Shown piece by piece: positions 9,334 through 18,919 of a DNA stretch of 64,000 nucleotides. The notes beneath the pieces were generated by a model, which worked only from the letters and a program-made list of their open reading frames with translations, made no database searches and was not told where the DNA came from. The first letter of the stretch is position 1, and each line of letters starts with the position of its first letter. Position numbers and translations under genes: made by a program. Location: the NCBI RefSeq assembly GCF_005280585.1, contig NZ_SZVO01000008.1:338922-402921 (forward strand), given 5' to 3'. Origin of the DNA: Dyadobacter frigoris (lineage in GTDB: Bacteria > Bacteroidota > Bacteroidia > Cytophagales > Spirosomataceae).

Positions 9334-11148
9334 TTACTGATAACCCGGATTTTGGACTATCTCTTTATTCTGGTCACGAACCGCCTGTGGAACCGGATTG
9401 ATATACATTTTTTTATGAAAAACATGCGGATGATTAAGTCCTACTACTTCATAAATCCATTTTCCTTTGTTATCAGACGGCGATGAATTTGTAATTTTCA
9501 TGCCGTGCAAATCTTTATTCATAACATCTTCAGCAATAACCCAGCGGATGATGTCGTAGAATCTTTTTGCTTCAAAACAAAGTTCAACACGGCGTTCCCT
9601 GTGAATAGCAGTGCGCATGGTTTCCTGAGTTAGTCCCGTGGGAAGTTCAGGCAAATTTGAGCGTTTTCTGATCGCATTGATCGCAGCATAAACTGATGCA
9701 TCTGCACCGGATGCCTCATTTTGGGCCTCTGCATAATTTAGTAAAACCTCGGCATAACGGTAATAAATATAGTTTTGTCCACTTGATGCACCACCTCTGG
9801 GCTTCAACGGATTGATTTTCTTTTTGAAATAATAGCCGGTATTTCCAACATCATCTGTACCGAAATCAATCTGGTTTTTGGATGGTTTTACTTTGTCAAT
9901 TCTCGTATAAATAGTATCTGTTTTAGCCATCCAGTCTTGTTTGTATGGAACGCCGTCATACACGATAAAATCATAAAAACGTTTTTCACGATTCACGTAA
10001 GGGTTTTGTGGATCGTAGCCGGAAGTCGGATCTGAAATCGGTTTACCATTTGCCATACTAAACTGATCAATAAGTTCCTGCGTGGGATCGTAATTTCCCC
10101 AGGTATAGTAAACGCCGTCAATCCAAACCGGACCGCCATATTGTTCATAATTTGAACCCATAATGACAGCAACGATTTGTCTGTCCCAGATAATCTCTGA
10201 ATTATATTCGTTTTTCTCCCACCACAAAGCGGAAATGTCGGGGAACAAACCGTAAGTGCCACCGTACGTATCCATAAATTGTTTGTTGGTAGCAGCCGCT
10301 TTTTTCCAGCGATCGGGATCATAGTTTCCAAAACTTGCCATTTTATTTGGATCAGACCCCACAGCAGGGGTTGCTGCATTAAACGCGGGACTTGCCGCAT
10401 ATAACTCCAGCCATCCTTTCAACGCCAAAGCTGCACCCAAAGTAGCTCTTCCTGCATTTGCATCGCCATTATTGAATTTAATTGGTAATGCTTTATTGTT
10501 GACAATTGCGTCAAGTTCGGAGGTGATAAATTTAAAAGTCTCCTCAAACGTACTGCGTTTGGTATACAATTCAGCAGGAGTCATCGTCGCCCTGTCAAGC
10601 GTTTTTGTAATAATGGGCAAGCCGCCGATATGCATCCATAACTCGCTGTAAAGATAGGCTCTCAAAAATTTGACCTCATCCACGCGCTGTTTTAGATAAG
10701 CCGCAGAAAAATTAGCCGAGTTTTCAGCTACTTTTTCCAGGAACAAATTACACTTTCTAATTTTATAAAAAGCTGCGCCCCAGGTAGCATAATCCGTTGC
10801 GTGGTTGGTGGAATTGGTAATAACCGCCGTATTATATTCCTGGTCCATCGGCGATCCCTGATTTACTGAGGGATCAACAATTCCCTGTTTCCAACTATAT
10901 GACCGCCAATAAAATCCGGCATCATTATCATCCGTAAAATTGTCAAGATTTTCCGGTGAATTCCATTTGTTGGAAAGATCATGGTAAATATCATTCAGGA
11001 AAATATCTGCATTCCCCTCTGATTCCCATTGTGTTGCATCTGTTAGCTGGCTCTTGATATCGTTTTCAAGAAAATCGTCATTACAGGATGTTGTATAAAG
11101 GCCAAGCCCGAGCAGCATCGTAAAAATGATCTTTTTAGTATTTTTCAT
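9334..11148 (-). CDS. SusD/RagB family nutrient-binding outer-membrane lipoprotein
   Basis: This 604-residue protein starts with a signal peptide and lipobox (LGLYTTSCNDDFL; Cys about residue 22), so it is surface-anchored. TPR-like helices (AYLKQRVDEVKFLRAYLYSE, about residues 155-174) and the C-terminal SusD region (YIYYRYAEVLLNYAEAQNEA; ERRVELCFEAKRFYDIIRW; INPVPQAVRDQNKEI) are characteristic. SusD proteins form a lid on a SusC channel and deliver a glycan or peptide ligand. The partner gene lies directly upstream, 27 bp away. The substrate is unknown, since no glycoside hydrolase is linked in the same operon. Confidence 0.95.
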   Translation of the reverse strand: MKNTKKIIFTMLLGLGLYTTSCNDDFLENDIKSQLTDATQWESEGNADIFLNDIYHDLSNKWNSPENLDNFTDDNDAGFYWRSYSWKQGIVDPSVNQGSPMDQEYNTAVITNSTNHATDYATWGAAFYKIRKCNLFLEKVAENSANFSAAYLKQRVDEVKFLRAYLYSELWMHIGGLPIITKTLDRATMTPAELYTKRSTFEETFKFITSELDAIVNNKALPIKFNNGDANAGRATLGAALALKGWLELYAASPAFNAATPAVGSDPNKMASFGNYDPDRWKKAAATNKQFMDTYGGTYGLFPDISALWWEKNEYNSEIIWDRQIVAVIMGSNYEQYGGPVWIDGVYYTWGNYDPTQELIDQFSMANGKPISDPTSGYDPQNPYVNREKRFYDFIVYDGVPYKQDWMAKTDTIYTRIDKVKPSKNQIDFGTDDVGNTGYYFKKKINPLKPRGGASSGQNYIYYRYAEVLLNYAEAQNEASGADASVYAAINAIRKRSNLPELPTGLTQETMRTAIHRERRVELCFEAKRFYDIIRWVIAEDVMNKDLHGMKITNSSPSDNKGKWIYEVVGLNHPHVFHKKMYINPVPQAVRDQNKEIVQNPGYQ

Positions 11149-11175
11149 AATTCGTTTATTTACAGGAAAATAAAA

Positions 11176-14100
11176 TCAGAAAGTGACATTTAAACCAAGT
11201 ACATATACCTTCTGGTTGGGATAAGCAGTTTCACGATCGGTGTAACCCACTTCCGGATCCATGAATTTTAACTTGCTTAAAGTGAACAGATTTTGTCCCG
11301 AAGCATAAATTCTTACCGACTGAATTTTCAAAGAACGCATCACACTTTTTGGCAGAGTATAACCAATAATCGCTGTTTTTAAACGAATATGGGCTGTGCT
11401 TGCCCACCAGAAATCTGAATCCTGTGTATTATTTGCGTAAGGTGCCTGCGTCGCTCTCGGATATCGGGCACCCTGTGTTGTCGGCGTCCAGTGGTTATCG
11501 AAATATTCGTAGCTGGAATTACTGTTATTATTATTGAAGGGAATCGTCTGGAACTGACGGATATCAAGACTTGCCATCGAAGATCCCTGGAAAAACAGAC
11601 TTACATCAAAACCTTTCCAGTTGGCTGTTGGCGTTATCCCATAGCTTAAAAATGGATATACAGGTTTTCCGATAACGGTCTGGTCATTGGCATCAATTTT
11701 ACCATCCGGTTTTCCGTCCGGACCGCTCAAATCGGCATAGCGAATATCGCCAGGATGCAGTGTACCAAATTGTGCCACATTGTAGCCATCCTTGCTGTCG
11801 ATAACGCCATCATCATTTTTGTCATCCGCCGTGCCAAATAATCCAAGAGCATGATATCCAAAGGGTGTTCCAAAAGGTCGGCCGGTTCTGCTGCGGTTTG
11901 GATTGTTATGGGTAGCAGCGGTTTCAAAAATCTGGACCATTTTGTTTTTGGAATAACTCATGTTTCCGTTGAAACCAAGTTTTAATCCGTTTGCAAATTT
12001 GTGCGTGGTACCCAGACTTAACTCAAATCCTCCGTTAGTCATAATTCCGGCGTTTTCATCGGCCAGTCCCAGACCATATTCTACCGGCACACTTACTGCC
12101 GGCGGTAAGAGCATACCTGTTCTTTTTTCATGAAAATAATCGACTTCAACATTCAACAAACCTCTCCATAAAGAAGCTTCAAAACCGATATCTGTTTTGG
12201 TAGAAATTTCCCAGGTAATGTTTTTATTGGCTTCGTTAGGAATGTAAGAACCTTGAACCATCGAACCCGTGCCGAGTGCATAGGCATTTCCGTACAAATT
12301 GTATCCGGTCAGATATTGAAATGCGGTTCCTGCAAGATTCCCCGATTTTCCCCATGATCCTCTCAGTTTCAGGTTGTCGACCATTGGCAGATTTTTCTTG
12401 ATAAAATCTTCTTCTGATAAAACCCAGCCGACAGAAAAAGCAGGGAAATAACCGTAGCGTTTTCCCGGAGCGAAATAATAATGGCCGTCATAACGCCCGG
12501 ATGCTTCAAATAAATATTTCCCGGCATAAGCATAACCAAGTCTGTAAACATAACCGATCTGGCTTCCGGTTGATGAAGTTCCAGAATTGTCGAAATCGTT
12601 TTTGTTGGAACTTCCCATGTCAAGTTCATCTACATTGATGGCGTAATTATTCCGTCGTGCAGCGAAAATTTCGTAGGTATTGTTTCGGGCCTCCGCTACC
12701 AGCAAACCAGTAAAATCATGTTTACCAAAAGAATTATGGTAGTTCAGATAAGCCTGGTAGCTGAAAGTCTGGTTTTTTTTATATTCCTGTCTCAAATAAG
12801 TAAAAGACGGAGCGCCGCCTTCAGAAGTAGAAATTTCTTTATTGTAGGTATAAGGTGTTACGTTAGTATTTTGAGTGTAATAATAAAAAGGCGTATGCCA
12901 TCCTTTTGTTGTACGCTGATTTGGGTCATAGCTGAAAGTGCCTTTTACGCTCAAACCTTTTACAAAAGGAAGTTTTTGCTCAATCGCGATTGTAGTAAGT
13001 AATGTGTTGTTTGTATTTTTCAAATAACCGGCATTTAATACGCCAACCGGCGAGTTTCCTGCAAATTCTCCCCACAAGCCATTGCTGTAATAAAGGCTTC
13101 GGATCGGAATATATTTAAACCCGTTACGGAAAAGGTTCGTTGCGGAGACGGCGTCATCAACTGATTTTGTATTTTCAATTGAACCGATCAACGCCAGAGA
13201 AACCGTTGTAGTTTTGGTCGCCTGCGCTTCCAGATTCAGGTTATAGTTGTAGCGGGTGTATTTCACAGGATCAAACATCCCTTTCTGCTGTAAAAATCCA
13301 AGCCCCGCGTAATACTTGATTTTATCCGTTCCACCACTTAGTTGCAGATTGTAATTCTGCATCGGCGCGTGCATATTTACAAGCTTTTTGGTATTGCTGA
13401 TCGGGTACAGATCCGGATCTTTGGCATTTAAGCTGGCATAATTTTCAATCAGATCATTTGCAAAAGGCTGCTGCGTTCCTGTTGGATTTTCATTCAGATA
13501 TGCTTCGTTTTTTAACCGCATATAATCCTGTGCAGTTAATAATTTGGGATAATAAGTCGGTGTCTGTGTTCCGTAATAGCTGCTGAACGACAAACTTGGC
13601 GCTCCCGTTTTTCCTTTTTTTGTTGTGATCAAAACCACACCATTAGCACCACCCAGACCGTAAGGAGCAACCGCGGCTGCATCTTTTAAAATGGATATTG
13701 TTTCAATCGCCGCGGGGTCAATCTGGTTGATGTTGTCACGGATAATTCCGTCGACAACAATCAGCGGTTTGTTATTGCCTGTGGTGCCTATGCCCCTGAT
13801 GTGAATGTCTGGTGAATCCGAGCCTGGTTGTCCGCCGTTTGGCCGCATACTTACGCCGGCCACTTTTCCGGCCATGGAATTGGAAATATTAGGAACCGGA
13901 GTTTCTGCAATATCACCTCCTTTGATGGAAGCGACGGCACCGGTCAGTGTTGATTTTTTTTGCGTGCCATAACCTACCACAACTACTTCGTCCAGTGCTT
14001 TTGTGTCTGCTGTCAGTGATAGATCAAAAGTCGTACGGTTTCCAACAACAATTTCCTCCGAAATATATCCTACGAAAGAAAGTATCAAGGTTGCATTTCC

Positions 14101-14655
14101 ATCCGGAACATCAAGCTGGAATTTTCCGTTGACATCCGTTGTTGTTCCGCGCTGTGTTCCTTTCAGGATAATACTTACGCCTGGAAGCGGTTCACTGTTT
14201 TCTGCGGCTTTTACTGTTCCTGAAATATTAATTTCTATGGGAATTGCTGCTAAAAGCTTTTCAGCGGAATTTACTTCGGAAGTTTTTTTCTGAGATTTTG
14301 ACAATAAAATCTGGTCATTATTGACACGATACGTTATGCCCATCGGAATTAACAACCGGTCTAGTATGAAGGATAACTTCTGGTTTTCAGCAGCTATGTT
14401 TACCTGTTTTTCCATGCTAAGAAGGTCACTGCTGTACGCAAACCGTATTTTTGCCTTTTGTTCAAGTTTTGTCAATACCTCCTGAAGCGTGACATTTTTC
14501 AATTGAATTGTAACGCCCTTGTTCAGAAGATCCTGAGCCGGTGAGTTGTGCGCATAAGCCATTGCAGACAGCAGACCTACGCAAATGAGTTGGTAGAAAG
14601 TTAACCGCATGATTTTGAATAGCAATCCATGCCTTGGATGAAGATGTTTTTTCAT
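11176..14655 (-). CDS. SusC/RagA TonB-linked outer-membrane transporter with N-terminal STN signalling domain
   Basis: This 1159-residue protein has a signal peptide (MRLTFYQLICVGLLSAMAYA near residues 16-35), then an STN domain (VTIQLKNVTLQEVLTKLEQK, about residues 48-67) that usually contacts an anti-sigma factor. A carboxypeptidase-like beta domain follows (ISGTVKAAENSEPLPGVSII), then the SusC signature region (LDEVVVVGYGTQKKSTLTGA), a plug (IRGIGTTGNNKPLIVVDGII) and a 22-strand barrel with a terminal aromatic residue (GLNVTF). With SusD it takes up an oligomeric nutrient using TonB energy. The STN domain fits the linked FecR/sigma pair: ligand binding probably induces the operon. Confidence 0.95.
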   Translation of the reverse strand: MKKHLHPRHGLLFKIMRLTFYQLICVGLLSAMAYAHNSPAQDLLNKGVTIQLKNVTLQEVLTKLEQKAKIRFAYSSDLLSMEKQVNIAAENQKLSFILDRLLIPMGITYRVNNDQILLSKSQKKTSEVNSAEKLLAAIPIEINISGTVKAAENSEPLPGVSIILKGTQRGTTTDVNGKFQLDVPDGNATLILSFVGYISEEIVVGNRTTFDLSLTADTKALDEVVVVGYGTQKKSTLTGAVASIKGGDIAETPVPNISNSMAGKVAGVSMRPNGGQPGSDSPDIHIRGIGTTGNNKPLIVVDGIIRDNINQIDPAAIETISILKDAAAVAPYGLGGANGVVLITTKKGKTGAPSLSFSSYYGTQTPTYYPKLLTAQDYMRLKNEAYLNENPTGTQQPFANDLIENYASLNAKDPDLYPISNTKKLVNMHAPMQNYNLQLSGGTDKIKYYAGLGFLQQKGMFDPVKYTRYNYNLNLEAQATKTTTVSLALIGSIENTKSVDDAVSATNLFRNGFKYIPIRSLYYSNGLWGEFAGNSPVGVLNAGYLKNTNNTLLTTIAIEQKLPFVKGLSVKGTFSYDPNQRTTKGWHTPFYYYTQNTNVTPYTYNKEISTSEGGAPSFTYLRQEYKKNQTFSYQAYLNYHNSFGKHDFTGLLVAEARNNTYEIFAARRNNYAINVDELDMGSSNKNDFDNSGTSSTGSQIGYVYRLGYAYAGKYLFEASGRYDGHYYFAPGKRYGYFPAFSVGWVLSEEDFIKKNLPMVDNLKLRGSWGKSGNLAGTAFQYLTGYNLYGNAYALGTGSMVQGSYIPNEANKNITWEISTKTDIGFEASLWRGLLNVEVDYFHEKRTGMLLPPAVSVPVEYGLGLADENAGIMTNGGFELSLGTTHKFANGLKLGFNGNMSYSKNKMVQIFETAATHNNPNRSRTGRPFGTPFGYHALGLFGTADDKNDDGVIDSKDGYNVAQFGTLHPGDIRYADLSGPDGKPDGKIDANDQTVIGKPVYPFLSYGITPTANWKGFDVSLFFQGSSMASLDIRQFQTIPFNNNNSNSSYEYFDNHWTPTTQGARYPRATQAPYANNTQDSDFWWASTAHIRLKTAIIGYTLPKSVMRSLKIQSVRIYASGQNLFTLSKLKFMDPEVGYTDRETAYPNQKVYVLGLNVTF

Positions 14656-14698
14656 AATTTTACTGAGAATTGATTAGTGTTGGAAACAACGACCCTTT

Positions 14699-14717
14699 AA
14701 ATCGCCGAAAGGCGATT
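14699..14717. promoter_or_regulatory. Hairpin in the leader of the susC-like gene
   Basis: AATCGCC and GGCGATT form a 7-bp stem with a GAAA loop (TTTC on the minus strand), about 45 bp before the SusC start. It may act as an RNA leader structure or mRNA stabiliser. No data beyond the dyad. Confidence 0.35.
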
Positions 14718-14759
14718 GATTCTGAACTGCATGTTCTTGGGATTTTCTGGTCATTTTAC

Positions 14760-14794
14760 AATCAGGAGTGTTGCAACCACTCCTGATTTTTTTT
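14760..14794. terminator. Terminator-like hairpin between the fecR-like and susC-like genes
   Basis: AATCAGGAGTG (14760-14770) pairs with CACTCCTGATT (14778-14788), followed by a T-run on the plus strand. On the minus strand, the direction of the genes, only a weak T stretch follows. It may be a partial attenuator between anti-sigma and transporter genes. Confidence 0.55.
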
Positions 14795-14863
14795 GACTAA
14801 GAATTTTGATCTGATAATTTATCTAAGTCATATATACGTGTGTTAAAAAGTGCACTTATTTAA

Positions 14864-15874
14864 TTAACCCTTACATCCCTCGCCTTTAATCGTGATTTTG
14901 CTCCCGTCAATCTCGTATGTTGTCCCTAATAAAATGTCGATCATATCCAGTATTTCAGGTAAACGCTGATTGTTGAAATCAACTTTTAACCGGCATCTTT
15001 TGATATTAAGATTGGCGAATTCAATTTTGATTTTGAAAGTGAGCTGCAAACGTTCTGCCACTTCGCTCATTGGAGTTTCATCAAAAACCAGCGAAACCGA
15101 TTGCCAGTTTTCATTATTTGATACAGAACTTTCAAGAACATTAACCGTCATATTTTGTGACGTTTTTTCATAAACGGCTTGTTCTTTTGGTTTGAGAATA
15201 ACTGTTTCAATCTTGTTTTCCCTGGCTGGCGTGCTAACGGCAACGCTGCCGGTTACGACTGAAACCTTAAAAGTGGATTCACTTTCATTCGCTTTTATGT
15301 TGAATGTAGTTCCCAGCACCTGGGTTTTTACTTTTCCGCAATTGACAATGAAAGGATGAAGTTTGTCGTGTGTTATATCAAAAAAGCCTTCCCCCTGAAA
15401 TTCGATTTCCCTGTTTCTTACTGAATTAAAAACTGATGGATGGGAAACACTTGCTCCCGGCTGAAGCCACACAATACTTTGGTCGGGGAAAGAATACCGG
15501 ATTATTTTTTTCTGATCATTTTTAAAAGTTATTCGCGAAGAACCGACATCGGTTTTAGCAAGTTTTTTATCTTTTAAGTTGGCCTGGAAAAAATAAAGAA
15601 AACCCAGAGAAAAAATAATTACAGCCGCAGCCGCTCTCGCAAAAGTCCGGATGTGGAGTGGAATCATGTTTTTTGTTGCTGAAATACTTTCTTCTTCATA
15701 AATCTGATTTTGAATACGCTGATATAATTCAGATTCTTCCGATTGTGAAAATGCTTCGCCGGAATCAAGATTTAGTTTTTGATACCACGCATCGACAACA
15801 GCTCGCTCTTCAGCACTGCAAGCGTTAGCCAGGTAATTTTTTAAGATCCGGGAAGAAGGGATATTGGAATTCAT
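14864..15874 (-). CDS. FecR-family anti-sigma factor
   Basis: This 336-residue inner-membrane regulator has a cytoplasmic helical N-terminus (ILKNYLANACSAEERAVVDA), one membrane segment near residues 88-107 (AAAAVIIFSLGFLYFFQA), the periplasmic FecR domain (IVWLQPGASVSHPSVFNSVR; GTTFNIKANESESTFKVSVV) and a C-terminal DUF4974-like part (DFNNQRLPEILDMIDILLGT). FecR proteins relay a signal from the STN domain of the transporter to the cognate sigma factor. A longer reading from 15928 adds 18 unlikely residues, so ATG at 15874 was chosen. It lies between the sigma and SusC genes. Confidence 0.93.
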   Translation of the reverse strand: MNSNIPSSRILKNYLANACSAEERAVVDAWYQKLNLDSGEAFSQSEESELYQRIQNQIYEEESISATKNMIPLHIRTFARAAAAVIIFSLGFLYFFQANLKDKKLAKTDVGSSRITFKNDQKKIIRYSFPDQSIVWLQPGASVSHPSVFNSVRNREIEFQGEGFFDITHDKLHPFIVNCGKVKTQVLGTTFNIKANESESTFKVSVVTGSVAVSTPARENKIETVILKPKEQAVYEKTSQNMTVNVLESSVSNNENWQSVSLVFDETPMSEVAERLQLTFKIKIEFANLNIKRCRLKVDFNNQRLPEILDMIDILLGTTYEIDGSKITIKGEGCKG

Positions 15875-15982
15875 TTTATGTGTAAGTTTTACACTTATTA
15901 AAATAGGTTTACCAATACAGTCTCCCAAATCAATACTTATCCCTTACTCAAATGTGAATTTATTTTTAAAAAATTGAACTGA

Positions 15983-16564
15983 TTAAATAAAAGCTGTGCT
16001 GATTAGCATTAAAGCGATATAATCTTTCATTTCAACGCGAAGAATCCGGAGTGCTTTGCTGATATGCGCTTCAACCGTTTTTTCGGAAATTTCAAGCGTG
16101 GCTGCAATTTCCCTGAGGCTGTAACCTCTACGGCTAAGTACAAAAACCTGGCGGCATTTTTCAGGAAGTTTTAAAAGTGACTGCTCATAAAGCTCACTAA
16201 GCAGATTGTAATCAAGGTTTTCACGGGTAACATCATCGGCTGGAGATTCCACGTCGTCAATTGAAAAAACTTGCTGACGCTGCTCTTTGTAATAATGACT
16301 GATAATATTATTTTTCAACATTCCCTGTAAATAGGCCTGGGCATTTTTTTGTATATCGAATTTGTGCCTCCCCAGCCAAAACTTGAAAAATACTTCCTGC
16401 ACCAGATCTTCTGCAACCGTTTTTGTACCGGTTTTCCGAATCGCGGTGTGTACTAAAAGACGGGCATGTCGGCTGTATAACGTGCTGAAAGCTAGCTCGT
16501 CATTATTATGGCAGATGAGTTTTATCAACTCTTCGTCCGAAAGATAGTTGTACTGAGTTGTCAA
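15983..16564 (-). CDS. ECF RNA polymerase sigma-70 factor, FecI-like
   Basis: This 193-residue sigma factor has region 2 (YSRHARLLVHTAIRKTG; AEDLVQEVFFKFWLGRH, about residues 28-75) and region 4 with a helix-turn-helix (LPEKCRQVFVLSRRGYSLRE, then IAATLEISEKTVEAHISKAL). It should direct transcription of the SusC/SusD pair and perhaps its own operon when released by the neighbouring FecR protein. The start is a TTG codon; there is no in-frame ATG upstream. TAAATTTG on the minus strand (16584-16591) matches the -7 consensus 20 bp before it. Confidence 0.93.
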   Translation of the reverse strand: MTTQYNYLSDEELIKLICHNNDELAFSTLYSRHARLLVHTAIRKTGTKTVAEDLVQEVFFKFWLGRHKFDIQKNAQAYLQGMLKNNIISHYYKEQRQQVFSIDDVESPADDVTRENLDYNLLSELYEQSLLKLPEKCRQVFVLSRRGYSLREIAATLEISEKTVEAHISKALRILRVEMKDYIALMLISTAFI

Positions 16565-16583
16565 ATTTTTTTGGAGTATGTGT

Positions 16584-16591
16584 CAAATTTA
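16584..16591 (-). promoter_or_regulatory. Candidate -7 element for the sigma factor gene
   Basis: Read on the minus strand this is TAAATTTG, matching TAnnTTTG, 20 bp before the TTG start. A convincing -33 element was not found. Confidence 0.35.
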
Positions 16592-16817
16592 TTTTATAAC
16601 AATTGTAATATATACACTTAATAGGCAAAGTCATTCCGGCACAATATTTACCTGACGATATAATAGAAAATGTTTTCAGTGTAAAATTCATTAGAGAAAA
16701 TATACCTGAAATCGAATAAAGCGTTTGGGAAAACTTTTTTGAAAATCTTCATAATTTGATATTTAATTGTTAATTTTTATAAATATTTTCAGTAAAGGAA
16801 AAAGTTATTTTTTTGCA

Positions 16818-18800
16818 ATGGATAATCAAATCGTAAATATCAGTTCAAACCTGAATCATAATCTTGTAATCTTTGAAAATATCACTCCGGAAAATGGTCA
16901 CGGGGAATATGCTGTGAAAGCTGTTTCGGGTGATACAATAATAATTCAGGCTGATATTTTGACTCATGGAAATTCAGGTTTGGCAGCCAGGATTTTTTAT
17001 AAAAACAAAGAAGGAAATTGGCAAAAAACTTACATGAAACCCGCTGGTAACGACCGGTGGGAGGGGCAGTTTCAAGTTCAGGAAACAGGAAAGTACGTGT
17101 ATAAAATTGTTGCCTGGGTGGATCTCATCGCAACCTGGCAAACAGAGGTGACCCGACGTTTGCAAAAATATCTTCCCATTGCTGACCTGATTCCGGAAGG
17201 TTTAAAGCTTTTGGAACAAATGTCCAAATTGGCTTCAAAAGATGATAAGGCACTTATAAAGGAAGCTGTAAGGCTTTTCAAGGATAAAAATCGTGAAGAT
17301 GAGGCAGGGCAACTCGCCGGTAGTTTTCGTTTTACAGAATGGCTGAACCGATATCCGGATAATCGTTTGTCCGGCGAAACGGCTGAGTTTCCATTACTGG
17401 TTTATCGGAAAAAACTTGAATTCAGTTCCTGGTATACCATGTTTCCAAGATCGGCTTCTGATGATTTTGGAAAACACGGGACATTTGAAGATGTAATAAA
17501 ACGTTTACCACGAATTGCCGGTTTAGGTTTTGATGTCCTTCATTTTCTACCGATTCATCTCATTGGTTTTCAAAATAAAAAAGGTAAAAATGGCGGTCAA
17601 AAGGTAGAGGAAACAGATCCTGGATCACCCTTTTCGATAGGAAATTTTAATGGTGGGCATGAGGCAATTCATCCGGAATTAGGAAATATAGATGACTTCA
17701 AAAATCTTGTTTTAGAAGCGGAAAAACACGGTGTTGAAATTGCGCTGGATCTTGCTTTGCAGTTTTCTGCGGATCATCCCTGGATGGCTCAATATCCGGA
17801 TTGGTTTGATAAAAACGGTTCAGAACAAATTTTTTCATCCGGTCAGCTAATTTCTGTTCAATCTGATTTTTACAATATCAGAATTGATGAAAATAATGAA
17901 GAGGCGGTAACACAAGCTTTGGAACAAATAATACGACTATGGATTTCCTGGGGAATCCGGATTATTCGTGTGGTACAGCCGGAAAGACATCCGTTTTACT
18001 TTTGGCAAAAATTGATAAAAAACGTAACAGACGAGTATCCGGAGCTGATTTTCTACGCCGGTACTTTTACGCGCCCAAAGGTTATGAATGCGCTCTCCAA
18101 ATCAGGTTTCGCGCTTTCGGATTCTTATTTTATGTGGCGAAACAGTAAATATGAAATCGAACAATATATTAATGAACTTGCGCACTCGACTCAAAAGGAT
18201 TTTTACAAACCCATTTTCTGGACAAATACACCTGATATTAATCCATTTAATTTACAATCAGGGCATGAACCACAACAGCTGATCCGGTTTTTTCTGGCTG
18301 CAACGTTATCAGGTAGTTATGGTATTTACGGGCCGGTTTTTGAACAATTGATTTATGAATCATTTCCGGGAAAAGAAGAGTATTGGAACTCGGAAAAGTT
18401 TGAAATAAAACGTTGGGACTGGGAAAAAGATACGAAGGTGAATTACCTGATTCGGCTTATCAATGAAATAAGAAAAGAAAATCCGGCTTTGCAGAAAACC
18501 AATAACGTGCATACTTGTTTTTTGGAGAATGATCAGATACTGGCTTTTCTGAAAAATGATTTTGCGGGTAATAAAATACTTTGCGTGGTCAATCTTGATT
18601 CTTATCACCGGCAGTCGGGTATGTTGCAGGTTCCGGTTCATATGATCAATAAAAATCATGATGAAAAATTTATAGCACATGATCTGATCACGGATGCGCG
18701 CTACGAGTGGATAGGCGAGTGGAATTATGTTGAACTTGATCCGCACATTTTGCCATTCCATTTGTTACGAATTGAGGATTATCATGGAGAAATCTATTAA
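16818..18800 (+). CDS. GlgE-like GH13 protein lacking catalytic residues (predicted pseudoenzyme)
   Basis: This 660-residue protein follows the architecture of GlgE, the maltosyltransferase that extends alpha-1,4-glucan from maltose-1-phosphate. An N-terminal beta-sandwich (DUF3416-like, about residues 20-110) precedes a TIM barrel with family text: FEFSSWYTMFPRSA-like, LPRIAGLGFDVLHFLPIHLI, DPGSPFSIGNFNGGHEAIHP, NTPDINPFNLQ. In GlgE the nucleophile sits in RVDNPHTKP and the acid/base in AEAFTRP. Here these read RVVQPERHP (Val386 for Asp) and AGTFTRP (Gly415 for Glu). The third carboxylate, in NTPDI, is kept. The frame is intact with no stop, so the protein seems maintained without GlgE chemistry, perhaps as a glucan-binding or regulatory subunit. 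GlgB is two genes downstream. Start chosen at MDNQIVN rather than 16767. Confidence 0.85.
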   Translation: MDNQIVNISSNLNHNLVIFENITPENGHGEYAVKAVSGDTIIIQADILTHGNSGLAARIFYKNKEGNWQKTYMKPAGNDRWEGQFQVQETGKYVYKIVAWVDLIATWQTEVTRRLQKYLPIADLIPEGLKLLEQMSKLASKDDKALIKEAVRLFKDKNREDEAGQLAGSFRFTEWLNRYPDNRLSGETAEFPLLVYRKKLEFSSWYTMFPRSASDDFGKHGTFEDVIKRLPRIAGLGFDVLHFLPIHLIGFQNKKGKNGGQKVEETDPGSPFSIGNFNGGHEAIHPELGNIDDFKNLVLEAEKHGVEIALDLALQFSADHPWMAQYPDWFDKNGSEQIFSSGQLISVQSDFYNIRIDENNEEAVTQALEQIIRLWISWGIRIIRVVQPERHPFYFWQKLIKNVTDEYPELIFYAGTFTRPKVMNALSKSGFALSDSYFMWRNSKYEIEQYINELAHSTQKDFYKPIFWTNTPDINPFNLQSGHEPQQLIRFFLAATLSGSYGIYGPVFEQLIYESFPGKEEYWNSEKFEIKRWDWEKDTKVNYLIRLINEIRKENPALQKTNNVHTCFLENDQILAFLKNDFAGNKILCVVNLDSYHRQSGMLQVPVHMINKNHDEKFIAHDLITDARYEWIGEWNYVELDPHILPFHLLRIEDYHGEIY

Positions 18801-18919
18801 TTCTTTGGTATAAATATGAAATAGACAAATAAGAATTGGGTTTTTATTGAAAAAAGGGTGAATTTGAAAATCGCAGAATAGAACTGCAAAATTTTCACTC
18901 TTATATGTTGAATTATTTT

